Part shown: positions 8,291 through 16,403 of the stretch, piece by piece
Position numbering within the stretch: the stretch's first letter is position 1
Layout: each line of letters starts with the position of its first letter
Source of the DNA: Bradyrhizobium niftali
Lineage (GTDB): Bacteria > Pseudomonadota > Alphaproteobacteria > Rhizobiales > Xanthobacteraceae
Assembly: GCF_004571025.1 (NCBI RefSeq)
Contig: NZ_SPQT01000002.1
Location: 124,001 to 188,000, forward strand
DNA: 64,000 bases
Direction of reading: 5' to 3'
The notes under the pieces: model-generated
Databases searched by the model: none
The model's input: the letters and a program-made list of their open reading frames with translations, nothing else
What the model was told of the DNA's origin: nothing
Position numbers and translations under genes: made by a program

Positions 8291-8907
8291 CGAAGATCCG
8301 GTCGGACCGGGAATTCAGGGGTTTCAAGATGATCGAACGTCGTCCAGCAGTCGCGGAATTGCTCAAGGATCGTGGGAATGCGCTTGTAGTCGCTGGCCTG
8401 GGCTCGCCGGTCTACGACGTGTTCGCTGCGGGCGATCACGATCTGAACTTCTACGACTGGGGCGCCATGGGCTCGGCCGCTATGGTGGGTCTGGGCCTCG
8501 CCCTGTCGCGTCCGGAACGGCCCGTCATCGTGTTTACTGGCGACGGCGAGATGCTGATGGGGCTCGGCGCGTTTTCTACCATCGCGCAGCACCGACCGGC
8601 CAATCTCTCGATCCTCGTCCTCGACAACGAACAATACGCCGAGACCGGGATGCAAAGGACTGCGACCGGCTTCGGCACTGACCTTGCGGCGGTCGCCCGT
8701 GCCTGCGGGATCCAGAACGCTTCGGTTCTCACCCGCCCGGAGGAGATCGCGGCGCTGCAACCCATGTTGCGCGCGAAGGCCGGCACGCTAGTCGGCGTCC
8801 TCAAGATCAAGCCGGGGGACCAGCCGCGCACGGTACCGGAGCGGGAAGGGACCCTCATCGCTTCGCGCTTCATGCGGAGCCTGGCTGCCGATCAGGCACG
8901 AGCCTGA
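8287..8907 (+). CDS. TPP-dependent 2-oxoacid decarboxylase, beta (PP-domain) subunit
   Basis: The 206-residue protein corresponds to the diphosphate-binding domain. The TPP motif runs from GDGEMLMGLGAF (about residues 84-95) to LVLDNEQYAETGMQ, with Asp and Asn as Mg ligands. The start at 8287 overlaps the alpha-subunit stop by 4 bp. A longer reading from 8194 would extend into the alpha gene and is not needed, since the domain begins well inside. With the alpha subunit it forms a two-chain decarboxylase of the ComDE type. The truncated aldehyde dehydrogenase just downstream would have been the natural next step for the aldehyde product. Confidence 0.85.
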   Translation: MTKIRSDREFRGFKMIERRPAVAELLKDRGNALVVAGLGSPVYDVFAAGDHDLNFYDWGAMGSAAMVGLGLALSRPERPVIVFTGDGEMLMGLGAFSTIAQHRPANLSILVLDNEQYAETGMQRTATGFGTDLAAVARACGIQNASVLTRPEEIAALQPMLRAKAGTLVGVLKIKPGDQPRTVPEREGTLIASRFMRSLAADQARA

Positions 8908-8970
8908 TGCTTTCCGGCGCCATGACGGTGCCCATCGCGACCTTTCAGAAGGAAGAGCGTCCGACGATTC

Positions 8971-9138
8971 GAAAACCTCATCGGTGGCAAGAAGATTGCG
9001 TCGGCGTCCGGCAAGTGGATGCCGAGCCTTGATCCCTATCACAACGAAAACTGGTGCGAGATTCCAGACAGCGGCCCGCAGGACGTCGATGCAGCCGTCG
9101 CCGCGGCGAAGACGGCATTCCGCATGCGGCTGACCTGA
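8971..9138 (+). pseudogene. N-terminal fragment of an aldehyde dehydrogenase gene
   Basis: The frame encodes 55 residues starting ENLIGGKKIASASGKWMPSL, with DVDAAVAAAKTAFR before a stop at 9136-9138. This is the standard N-terminal opening of NAD-dependent aldehyde dehydrogenases: the IGG entry strand and the first helix before the Rossmann fold. The remaining roughly 430 residues, including the catalytic Cys and Glu, are missing. No in-frame start lies close upstream. It sits exactly where the aldehyde produced by the preceding decarboxylase would need oxidation, so the pathway has either lost this step or uses a dehydrogenase elsewhere. Confidence 0.75.
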
Positions 9139-9262
9139 AGCGTGCACCTACGCTTCGCATTCACGTCGTGAATGTACGCAGAAGAACAATCCATTTCGAA
9201 AATGGCGATGGATGCGGTCAAATCCAGATCATCCATTCCGCCAATGAGCAAGGGAAGAAGCA

Positions 9263-9967
9263 ATGACCAACATCCAGAAACTGAAGGACACAGTGAAGGT
9301 GTGCATGTTCGACCAGTACGGCACCGTCGTCGACATGCAGGGTGGCCTTGTCAAGATCGCGACGCCGTTCCTCGAGGGGAAGGGCTGGACGGGCAACCCG
9401 AACTCCTTCGTCACCTGGTGGCGCCGCACCCACTTCGAGAACTCGATGATCGACGCGCTGCTCCACCGCGAGCACACGCCCTATCGCGAGATCGGTCACC
9501 GCGCCGTCTCCCAGGTCATGGACCGGTCGGGCATCAAGTACACGAAGGACGAGGTGAAGTACCTGGTGGGCGAGATCGAGAAGCTCGAATGCTTTCCCGA
9601 GGTGCCGGCGGCGCTGGCGAAGCTGCAGACCAGGTACAAGCTGGTCGTGCTCTCCAACGGCGACCGCGACATGCTTGAGACGGCCAAGAAGTATCACAAG
9701 ATCCCGTTCGACAACGTGATCTCCGTCGCCGAGGCGAACTCCTTCAAGCCGCACGTCGCGACCTACACGAAGGCCGCCGAGATCCTCGGCCTCAAGATGG
9801 ATCAGATCCTCTTCGTCGCCAACCATGCGTTCGACGTCATCGGGGCGAAGTCGGCCGGCATGCGTACCGCGATGATCAATCGCCGCGATCGGCCGTTTGA
9901 AGAGACGCCGCACAAGCCCGACATCACCGCCCCCACGATGAAGGATCTGGCGGATGCGATCGTCTAG
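9263..9967 (+). CDS. HAD-superfamily type II (L-2-haloacid) dehalogenase
   Basis: The 234-residue protein matches the L-DEX family in length. Visible active-site elements are FDQYGTVVD (nucleophile Asp plus Thr), WWRRTHFE (Arg that binds halide or carboxylate), LSNGD (Ser), FKPHVATY (Lys and Tyr) and FVANHAFDVIGA (final Asp). In well-studied L-DEX enzymes the last motif reads S-S-N-A-W-D. Here the Ser and Asn positions are Ala and His, so activity or specificity may differ. The expected reaction is hydrolytic release of halide from an L-2-haloacid with inversion, giving a D-2-hydroxy acid. The ribosome binding site is GGGAAGAAG. The 3' end overlaps the CoA-transferase gene by 14 bp. Confidence 0.82.
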   Translation: MTNIQKLKDTVKVCMFDQYGTVVDMQGGLVKIATPFLEGKGWTGNPNSFVTWWRRTHFENSMIDALLHREHTPYREIGHRAVSQVMDRSGIKYTKDEVKYLVGEIEKLECFPEVPAALAKLQTRYKLVVLSNGDRDMLETAKKYHKIPFDNVISVAEANSFKPHVATYTKAAEILGLKMDQILFVANHAFDVIGAKSAGMRTAMINRRDRPFEETPHKPDITAPTMKDLADAIV

Positions 9968-11186
9968 TACGGAAGCTCTCTCCGGCATCAAGGTCCTGGA
10001 CCTGTGCCGCGTCGTCTCCGGCCCCTTCGCCACGATGCATCTCGGCGATCTCGGTGCGGACGTCGTGAAGATCGAAGATCCCCGTATCGGCGACGAGAGT
10101 CGCCGATACGGTCCTCCGTTCGTCAACGGGGAGAGTTCGTACTTTCTGTCGGTCAATCGCAACAAGCGCAGCTGCGCGATCGATCTGAAGTCGCCGGCGG
10201 GGCAGGACGCGGTGATCGCGCTCGCCAGGGCCGCTGACGTCGTGATCGACAACTTCAGGCCAGGGACCCTCGATAAATGGGGCCTGTCCTACGAAGCGAT
10301 GAGCGCCCACAATCCCAAGCTCATCCAGTGCAGCATCTCCGGCTTCGGCCGGACCGGTCCGGACGCGAGCCGGCCCGGTTACGACCTGATCCTCCAGGGC
10401 GAGTCCGGCGTCATGGACATCACCGGAGATCCGGACGGGCCGCCCACGAAGGTCGGCACGTCCATCGCCGACCTCGTCACCGGGCTCTACGCATCGCAGG
10501 CGGTGCTCGCAGCGCTCATGAAGCGCGAGAGGAGCGGCGTCGGCGGACGGGTCGACGTCTCCATGCTGGACGCCATGGCCTCGCTGCTGACGTTCAACGC
10601 CGGCATGTACTTCGCGTCCGGAGAAAGCCCGAAGCGTCGCGGGAACGTTCACCCCACGATCAGTCCCTACGAAACCTTCGAGGCGATCGACGGCTGGTTC
10701 AACCTCGGCGTGGCCAATGACAAGTTCTGGTTGCTGTTCTGCGCCGTCATCGGTCGCAAGGACCTCGAAGCCGACCCCCGCTTCGACACGGCGCCCAAGC
10801 GGGCGGCGAACCGCGCCGCGCTCGGCGCGATTCTGCGTCCGATCTTCAAGTCCGAGCCGCGCGACCGTTGGCTCGAGATCTTCAGCGGAACCGGCATTCC
10901 GTGCGGCGCGATCAGGACGGTCGGCGAGGTCTGCGAAGCGCCTCAGCTCGTTCAGCGCGACATGGTCCAGACCGTGACACACAGGGTCGCCGGCGAAGTC
11001 AAGTTCGTGGCCCGGCCGCTGCGTTTCGACGACAAGCCCCCCGCGCCGTCCACGCCGCCGCCGACTCTCGGCGAGCACACCGTTGAGGTGTTCGAGCACT
11101 GGCTCGGTTGGACGCGGAAGGAGGTGTTAGATCTCGCCTCCATGGGGGCCTTCGGAGATGCCGCGCTGAAGCAGTCGGCCGAATAG
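9954..11186 (+). CDS. CaiB/BaiF family III CoA-transferase
   Basis: The 410-residue protein has the family hallmarks: VLDLCRVVSGPFATMHLGDLG near the N-terminus, GADVVKIEDP, FRPGTLDKWGL, GFGRTGP and the GYDLILQGESG segment that contains the catalytic Asp. It should move CoA between carboxylic acids. The start lies 14 bp inside the dehalogenase gene, with AAGGA nine bases upstream, so the two are translationally coupled. A thioesterase gene begins 12 bp after its stop. It could activate the acid product of the pathway or an unsaturated acid; the substrate is unknown. Confidence 0.88.
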   Translation: MRSSSTEALSGIKVLDLCRVVSGPFATMHLGDLGADVVKIEDPRIGDESRRYGPPFVNGESSYFLSVNRNKRSCAIDLKSPAGQDAVIALARAADVVIDNFRPGTLDKWGLSYEAMSAHNPKLIQCSISGFGRTGPDASRPGYDLILQGESGVMDITGDPDGPPTKVGTSIADLVTGLYASQAVLAALMKRERSGVGGRVDVSMLDAMASLLTFNAGMYFASGESPKRRGNVHPTISPYETFEAIDGWFNLGVANDKFWLLFCAVIGRKDLEADPRFDTAPKRAANRAALGAILRPIFKSEPRDRWLEIFSGTGIPCGAIRTVGEVCEAPQLVQRDMVQTVTHRVAGEVKFVARPLRFDDKPPAPSTPPPTLGEHTVEVFEHWLGWTRKEVLDLASMGAFGDAALKQSAE

Positions 11187-11198
11187 GGAGCAGAACGG

Positions 11199-11615
11199 AT
11201 GGACGAGGCGCAGGTTCGGGAACTGGTCGTGGCAGCCATGGGCGACGGCCGCCATGAATTCGGATCGTTCTTCCTGTCACGCTTCTTCGGGATGACGGTC
11301 TCCTATGAGGCCGATGCCTGCATCGTCTCTCTCGACGTGAAGCCCTACATGTTCAACCCGCAGGGCTCGCTCCACGGCGGCGTTCTGGCGACGGCCCTCG
11401 ACATCTCGATGGGACATCTTCTTAAGCATCAGTTCGGCGCCGGCGCGACGCTCGAGATGAAGGTCCAGTATTTCGCCCCGGTCCGAACCAGCGTGGTGAC
11501 CTGCCGCGCCAGTTTTCTGAAGAAGGGACGCAAGACCTTCTTCCTGCAGTCGTCCGCCCAGGATGGCGCCGGAGAAACGATCGCGCACGCGACATCCACC
11601 TGGAAGCAGTTGTGA
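11199..11615 (+). CDS. PaaI-type hotdog-fold thioesterase
   Basis: The 138-residue protein has the PaaI/YbdB hotdog arrangement. FNPQGSLHGGVLATALDISMG (about residues 50-70) carries the conserved HGG and the catalytic acidic residue on the long helix. LEMKVQYFAPVR and a final STWKQL strand follow. It should hydrolyse a small acyl-CoA. AGGGAGC precedes the ATG at the right distance. It overlaps the next gene by GTGA and follows the CoA-transferase by 12 bp, so a CoA-ester intermediate is probably formed and released in this pathway. Confidence 0.82.
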   Translation: MDEAQVRELVVAAMGDGRHEFGSFFLSRFFGMTVSYEADACIVSLDVKPYMFNPQGSLHGGVLATALDISMGHLLKHQFGAGATLEMKVQYFAPVRTSVVTCRASFLKKGRKTFFLQSSAQDGAGETIAHATSTWKQL

Positions 11616-13009
11616 ACGACGTCGTCGCCAAGCTCCGGGAGTTGCTGGGCTCCGATTGCATCACCGATCCGGCGCTGGCGGACGGATATCTCTCGGACTG
11701 GCGCGGTCTGCTTCGCGGCAACGCAGCCTGCGTGCTGCGCCCCAGAACGACGAGCCTGCTCTCGCGCAGCGTTCGGATCTGTCAGGAGGCCGGCGTCAAC
11801 GTCGTTCCTCAAGGCGGCAACACAGGGCTAGTGGGTGGCTCGACGCCGGACGAAACCGGTCTCCAGATTGTCGTCAGTACCGGCGCCATGAAGAAGATCC
11901 GGACCGTCGACCCGGTCGACATGTCCGTCGTCGCGGAAGCGGGCGCGACGATCGCCGAACTTCAGAGCGCGGCAGCGGAGGCGGACGCGCTGTTTCCCTT
12001 GTCCTTCGCCTCGGAAGGCACCGCCACGCTCGGTGGCGCGCTGGCGACGAACGCAGGCGGCATTTCTGCCGTACGGTACGGGAGCGCGAGAGATCTTCTG
12101 CTCGGAATGGAGGTCGTACTTCCCGACGGACGGATCTGGAACGGCCTGCGCACGCTCCGGAAGGACAACACCGGCTACGCCCTCAAGCACCTCTTCGCCG
12201 GTTCTGAGGGAACGCTCGGCATCATCGCGGCCGCGGCAATGAAGCTCGCTCCCCTGCCGGTCGGTCGCGAGGTCGCCTTCTGCGCGGTCGAGACCGAGGA
12301 CCAGGTGCTGGATTTCTGGATGAAGCTGCGCGCGGCCGCGGATGGGAATGTGCGTGCCATCGAGTACCTCTCGGGCTCGTGCGTCGAGCTGGCGAAGCGC
12401 GAAGGGCTTCGTTCGCCCGTCGAGAAGGCGGACCACTACGTCCTTGTCGAACTGACTTCGAGCCGTCCGGAAGCCGGTCTGAAGGACATGCTGGAAGCGT
12501 TCCTCGCCGACAGGCTCGAGGACGGCACCATCGTCGATGCCGCGCTTGCCCAGAGCGGAGAACAACAGAAGCAGATCTGGCGCCTTCGTGAAGACCAGAC
12601 CGAGGTCCAGAAGAAGGCGGGACGCGACTTCAAACACGACGTCGCTGTGCCGGTGGCAAATGTGCCCGAGCTTCTGCGCCGAAGCCGCGCCGACGTCGAA
12701 GCCGGCTTCCCTGATGTGACGGTCGTTCCGTTCGGTCATGTCGGAGACGGCAACATCCACCTGAACGTCGTCCTGCCCGCGGCGCTCGGCGCCGAACGAG
12801 CCGCGGAGCACGGCAGGCAGATCAGCCAGGCGATCTACGATATCGTGCTCTCCCTAGGCGGGACGTTTTCGGCCGAACACGGTATCGGTCGGGCTAAGGT
12901 AGGCCTGCTTGAAAGCAAAAGAGATCCGGTCGAGCTCGATCTTATGCGCCGGATCAAGTCGGCGCTCGACGAGGACGGCTCGTTCAATCCCGGCAAGATA
13001 TTCCGATGA
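11612..13009 (+). CDS. FAD-linked D-2-hydroxy-acid dehydrogenase (GlcD/D-LDH/VAO family)
   Basis: The 465-residue protein has an N-terminal FAD_binding_4 domain (about residues 35-175, with VVPQGGNTGLVGGSTP and ATNAGG) and a C-terminal FAD-oxidase_C domain. The latter has the GHVGDGNIHLNVVLP and SAEHGIGRAKVGLL motifs that carry the metal or substrate ligands. Family members oxidise D-lactate, glycolate, D-2-hydroxyglutarate and related acids. Translation starts at GTG, overlapping the thioesterase stop by 4 bp. It is the last gene of the cluster. The D-hydroxy acid expected from the L-2-haloacid dehalogenase would be its natural substrate. Confidence 0.88.
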   Translation: MNDVVAKLRELLGSDCITDPALADGYLSDWRGLLRGNAACVLRPRTTSLLSRSVRICQEAGVNVVPQGGNTGLVGGSTPDETGLQIVVSTGAMKKIRTVDPVDMSVVAEAGATIAELQSAAAEADALFPLSFASEGTATLGGALATNAGGISAVRYGSARDLLLGMEVVLPDGRIWNGLRTLRKDNTGYALKHLFAGSEGTLGIIAAAAMKLAPLPVGREVAFCAVETEDQVLDFWMKLRAAADGNVRAIEYLSGSCVELAKREGLRSPVEKADHYVLVELTSSRPEAGLKDMLEAFLADRLEDGTIVDAALAQSGEQQKQIWRLREDQTEVQKKAGRDFKHDVAVPVANVPELLRRSRADVEAGFPDVTVVPFGHVGDGNIHLNVVLPAALGAERAAEHGRQISQAIYDIVLSLGGTFSAEHGIGRAKVGLLESKRDPVELDLMRRIKSALDEDGSFNPGKIFR

Positions 13010-13106
13010 TCGCAAAGCGAACCGGCAGAATGACCGCTGACGGTATCGGCTGGAAGTCGGCGAAAGCCCTAGAGGAGGCCGATTCGACTTGGTCTACGTC
13101 TAGTGC

Positions 13107-13487
13107 GTCGATTGATTCCGATACTTGCTGAAGCTGCCAACCCTCAGGGCCTTGCAAATTTTCCTGTGAACTCAAGACCGAAAAATTCCGGCGGGTATAC
13201 CGTCGGCATTAAACCGTCAGCTTTGAGAATTTGTGCTTGGAAATCAACGCGAAAACGTCTTCCTAAATCATTGAGTGGGAGTAGGGCGATCGAGTGCTAT
13301 TGCGCGGTTTGGTGTAGTTTTGGGCGGGTGACCCCTAGTTACTTTCAATCGGCGATAACGACAGTTGGGGGTTTAGACCTAACCCGCTGGAGGTCGGCAC
13401 TCCACCGCGTTTTAGCTGACGGAGTACTGCGGCGAACTAGAGCGTGCAGGAGGGCCGGAGCTGCCCGGCCGAGGCCCTCTAATTTGG
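13107..13487 (+). repeat. Dispersed repeat, copy B
   Basis: This copy starts 97 bp after the last gene of the haloacid-type cluster. With copy A (4622-4992) it brackets that cluster as a direct repeat. The core keeps TTTTCCTGTGAACTCAAGAC, GCGGGTATACCGTCGGCATT and CATTGAGTGGGAGTAG (stop 13282-13284). The frame signature reads SIDSDTC, CELKTEKFRRVYRRH, then a stop, then VSFENLCLEIN. The distal half (TTTTAGCTGACGGAGTACTG onward to GAGGCCCTCTAATTTG) aligns with copy A over about 100 bp. In-frame stops show it is not coding in its present form. Confidence 0.75.
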
Positions 13488-13658
13488 GAACGGCGGCTAT
13501 TGGGCGCAGAGCGGTCGTGATCAACTTTCACAGCCGAACTGGATCTCTTGTCGGCTAGAGCTGAAGTTAATGCCTTAAGGGTTTCTCCGTGTTTGCAAGC
13601 TGACGGCGGGAGAAGCGCCCATCGCATCGGAGCGCACGGCAGAATTGTAGGCGCAGTT

Positions 13659-14498
13659 CTAATGCGCCATGAGGACGGACAGATCCGCATGCTCCATGAT
13701 GTAGCTGGTCGCGCCGCCGAATATCATTTGCCTCAGCCTGTTGCGGGTGAAGGCTCCCTTTATCAACAGATCGCAGCCTTGTGCTCTGGCGGCGTCAAGG
13801 ACCGCCTCACCAGTGTCGCGGCCTTCCAGTTCAATGCTCAATTGCTTGGCGGCAATGTCGTTGTACAGCAATTGTTGGACTATCTGAGCGGCGGATGGGC
13901 CTGGTACTTCTTGCCCGCCGATCACGGTCAGCACCGTTACCCTGTCCGCCAGACGAAGCAACGGCATAGCAAATGCATTTGCCCGAGCCTGCTCGGTACT
14001 GCCGTTCCAGTGGATCACGATGTTTGTCGCGATGGTGCTCGGCGGATCTAATGGTACCAGTAGGACGGGCCTGCCGCTCTCAAACAGTGCGGATTCAATG
14101 GCGCGCCGGTGAGGGCCGGCAGCATCAACGTCGGACCGCGGCATTACAATGACGTCGAAAGCACGCCCATAACTTCCAACAAAGTCTTCACCCTCAGGCG
14201 CGGTTTCCAACCAGCCGAAGCATGGTCGGCTCGAGCCTGCAGTGGCTGGAGGAATATCGTGCTTTAGCATGAACGCTTCGAACAAACGGTGCATTTCGAC
14301 TAACTCTTCTTGGCTCTTCGCATGGTAAGAATCCAAAGGGATGCCGGTGGCTAATTCTGCGACTAAATATTGAGGGATACCGAGCCGGAGCGGAAAGCCT
14401 TCGATGTAGGCGCCGGTACGTTGCGCGAGACGTGCGGCGGCCTCGAGTGCGGATGTCATGAGCGCAATGTTTTGGATCGGGACCAAGATCGTCTTCAT
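13659..14498 (-). CDS. Universal stress protein, tandem UspA domains
   Basis: From the ATG at 14498 (MKTILVPIQN) the product is 279 residues with two Usp-like halves (about 1-145 and 150-279). The second half carries G-x2-G-x9-G-like ATP-site elements near IKGAFTRNRLRQMIFGGATSYI and ends in the typical DLSVLMAH strand. A longer frame to 14615 exists, but the Usp fold begins exactly at MKTILVPI. A GGGGG element precedes that ATG. Tandem Usp proteins in rhizobia are usually induced by low oxygen or stress; I found no convincing FixK-type box. It stands alone, facing repeat B. Confidence 0.82.
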   Translation of the reverse strand: MKTILVPIQNIALMTSALEAAARLAQRTGAYIEGFPLRLGIPQYLVAELATGIPLDSYHAKSQEELVEMHRLFEAFMLKHDIPPATAGSSRPCFGWLETAPEGEDFVGSYGRAFDVIVMPRSDVDAAGPHRRAIESALFESGRPVLLVPLDPPSTIATNIVIHWNGSTEQARANAFAMPLLRLADRVTVLTVIGGQEVPGPSAAQIVQQLLYNDIAAKQLSIELEGRDTGEAVLDAARAQGCDLLIKGAFTRNRLRQMIFGGATSYIMEHADLSVLMAH

Positions 14499-14936
14499 TC
14501 TTAACCCCCGTGTTTCAGGTGAACATTGACTTACAACGTCTAGTCGCCTTTGAAGGCTAACGGCTTGCGACCAAGGCCGATAGATCCCTCCGATCGCGGT
14601 GCAGATCTGTATCAAAATGCCGAGCGATTAGCCCTCCATGTTAGCACTGCCCGGCGTGCTGTTCGACATCAGGCATCGTAGATCACGGTCGTTCGTCCGA
14701 TCGGTGCTTATCCTGGCAATGAGCTGTATTGCGAACCGGGCAGGCCGTTCTCATGTGGCAGCTCTTGGCGGGCGCAAACCGGCATTCGGCTGGCCCCGAA
14801 CGTCTCACAGGGGCCACGAGCGGACTAGCTAACTCTAACCTGGCTAAGCGAATGCTCGCAAGAAACTCAGCATTTCACTCGTGGCGTCTGGTCCTCGCGG
14901 ATCAGCGTCAGAGCCAGCGGGACCGCCTCGCGAGGA
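14499..14936. other. Gene-free stretch between Usp and S41 peptidase genes
   Basis: About 440 bp with no supported gene on either strand. It should contain the promoter of the Usp gene at its left end and transcript ends of the peptidase gene at its right end. I see no clear hairpin followed by a T run, and no recognisable coding remnant. Confidence 0.4.
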
Positions 14937-16220
14937 TCAGGCACCGGATAGGACCGCGATTGCACGATCGAGTTGAGGATCACCTAGACCCACGGAGCCC
15001 GGGTCAGCTTGGATCTCGATTGTGGGTGCGACGCCAACGCCTTCTAGCCGCTCGCCGTCGAGCTGCACGTCCCCGACCGCGAGCAACAGCAAGCCGCCGT
15101 CGATGAGAAATGCCGTCGCAGCGAGGACAGCTCCCTCGGTCCGGCTACCGATGACCTCGCCAAGCCGATATTTCTTGAAGCCATAGGCAAGGATCTCCTT
15201 GCCGCTGCGGGTGCCACCGTTGACAAGCATGGCGACAGGCTTGCGCCACTTCACGTTCTCGAGTTCGCTTGCGCCATTGCGATCAGTGACCTGCATCGTC
15301 GGCGCTCGCGTGTTGAACAAATCGAGATACCCGGGGATCGCGCCGCCCCAGCCATCGCGCAAGTCCCAGATCAGCGCGTCGGCGCCGTTCAGGGGACTCT
15401 GCGATAGAAGATGCTCGAGCGTCCGCTGATACACGGAGCCAGCGTAGCACCAGACATGAACATAGCCGATGCTTCGACCTTTGGCCGGTATTATACGGGC
15501 ACTGGCCTTTAGGCCGTCCAAGAACATTTTGTTGGGCTCAATTTCGACCGGAGTAACCGATATTTGCATAAGTGCGCCGGCACGACGCAGCCCCAATACA
15601 ACTTCCTTGCCGACCTTGCCACGGAATGACTCTACCGGCTGAAACGGTGCACCATCGGCGAAGACGATCACATCGCCAGCGAGCAGGCCGGCTTGTTGGG
15701 CCGGCGTGCCTTCTATAACACCGGTGATCATGTTGCGACCCTGCATGTCGAGACGCGAGAGGACGCCAATGCCGGGATAGGAGATACGGCCACTCGGAAA
15801 AACACGTTCCAGTCCGCGCCGCCTTAACGCACCAGCAAAGATATCGGAAAGCTGGTAGTACTCTGGTTCGTATGGTGTGTAGTAGCGGGTGTGCGAAGCA
15901 TGCAGCTCCGAGAGCATGCTATTAATGACGCCGGCCAGCGCTTCTTCGGAACTCGCCCGCGTGGCGTCCGGCAAGTAACGTTCCCGGACCGCCGACCAAT
16001 CGAGCCCGTGTAGGTGCGGATCGTAGAACCGGTCTCGCACGGTCCGCCATACATTCTCGAACGTGGCGATGCGTGCAGGCACGGCCTGGGATGTGGCCGA
16101 ATCCGCTGCTTCTTGCTGCTCGGCCCACAACACCGTTGGAGTTAGAGCTGATGCTGTGGCCATTGACGTGAGCCGCAAAAAGTGGCGGCGCGACTGTGCT
16201 GAGTTGATTACCTTCTTCAT
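14937..16220 (-). CDS. S41-family peptidase (C-terminal-processing-protease type) with Tat signal
   Basis: From the ATG at 16220 the product is 427 residues. A twin-arginine leader (SRRHFLRLTSMATASALTP, about residues 10-28) implies folded export. Next come an S41 N-terminal helical region, a PDZ-like segment (VIEGTPAQQAGLLAGDVIV, about 165-185) and a protease core. ADALIWDLRDGWGGAIPGYL and MLVNGGTRSGKEILAYGF (probable catalytic Ser in RSGKE) stand out, with VIGSRTEGAVLA where CtpA-like enzymes carry the active-site region. A longer start at 16367 would bury the Tat leader. AAGG lies about 8 nt upstream of the chosen ATG. No operon partner is visible. Confidence 0.82.
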   Translation of the reverse strand: MKKVINSAQSRRHFLRLTSMATASALTPTVLWAEQQEAADSATSQAVPARIATFENVWRTVRDRFYDPHLHGLDWSAVRERYLPDATRASSEEALAGVINSMLSELHASHTRYYTPYEPEYYQLSDIFAGALRRRGLERVFPSGRISYPGIGVLSRLDMQGRNMITGVIEGTPAQQAGLLAGDVIVFADGAPFQPVESFRGKVGKEVVLGLRRAGALMQISVTPVEIEPNKMFLDGLKASARIIPAKGRSIGYVHVWCYAGSVYQRTLEHLLSQSPLNGADALIWDLRDGWGGAIPGYLDLFNTRAPTMQVTDRNGASELENVKWRKPVAMLVNGGTRSGKEILAYGFKKYRLGEVIGSRTEGAVLAATAFLIDGGLLLLAVGDVQLDGERLEGVGVAPTIEIQADPGSVGLGDPQLDRAIAVLSGA

Positions 16221-16403
16221 CGTGCAACCTTGCGATGGAGCTCGTCGCTGTCCCGATAATCGAACATTCTCAGAGCCAGAGGGATGTCTCAGACGGGCCG
16301 AAAGCGGCCATTGAACCGGATTTGAGGCCGCGCTCGTCAATCCGCGCTTTCGTTGGTCACGATCCAAGTAGTCCGGTGCACCGCTGCTGTTCTGAGCGTT
16401 ACC

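Noticed and set aside
9924..11099. Open frame of 391 codons on the minus strand
   Set aside because: Antisense of the CaiB/BaiF CoA-transferase gene; composition is that of a shadow frame.
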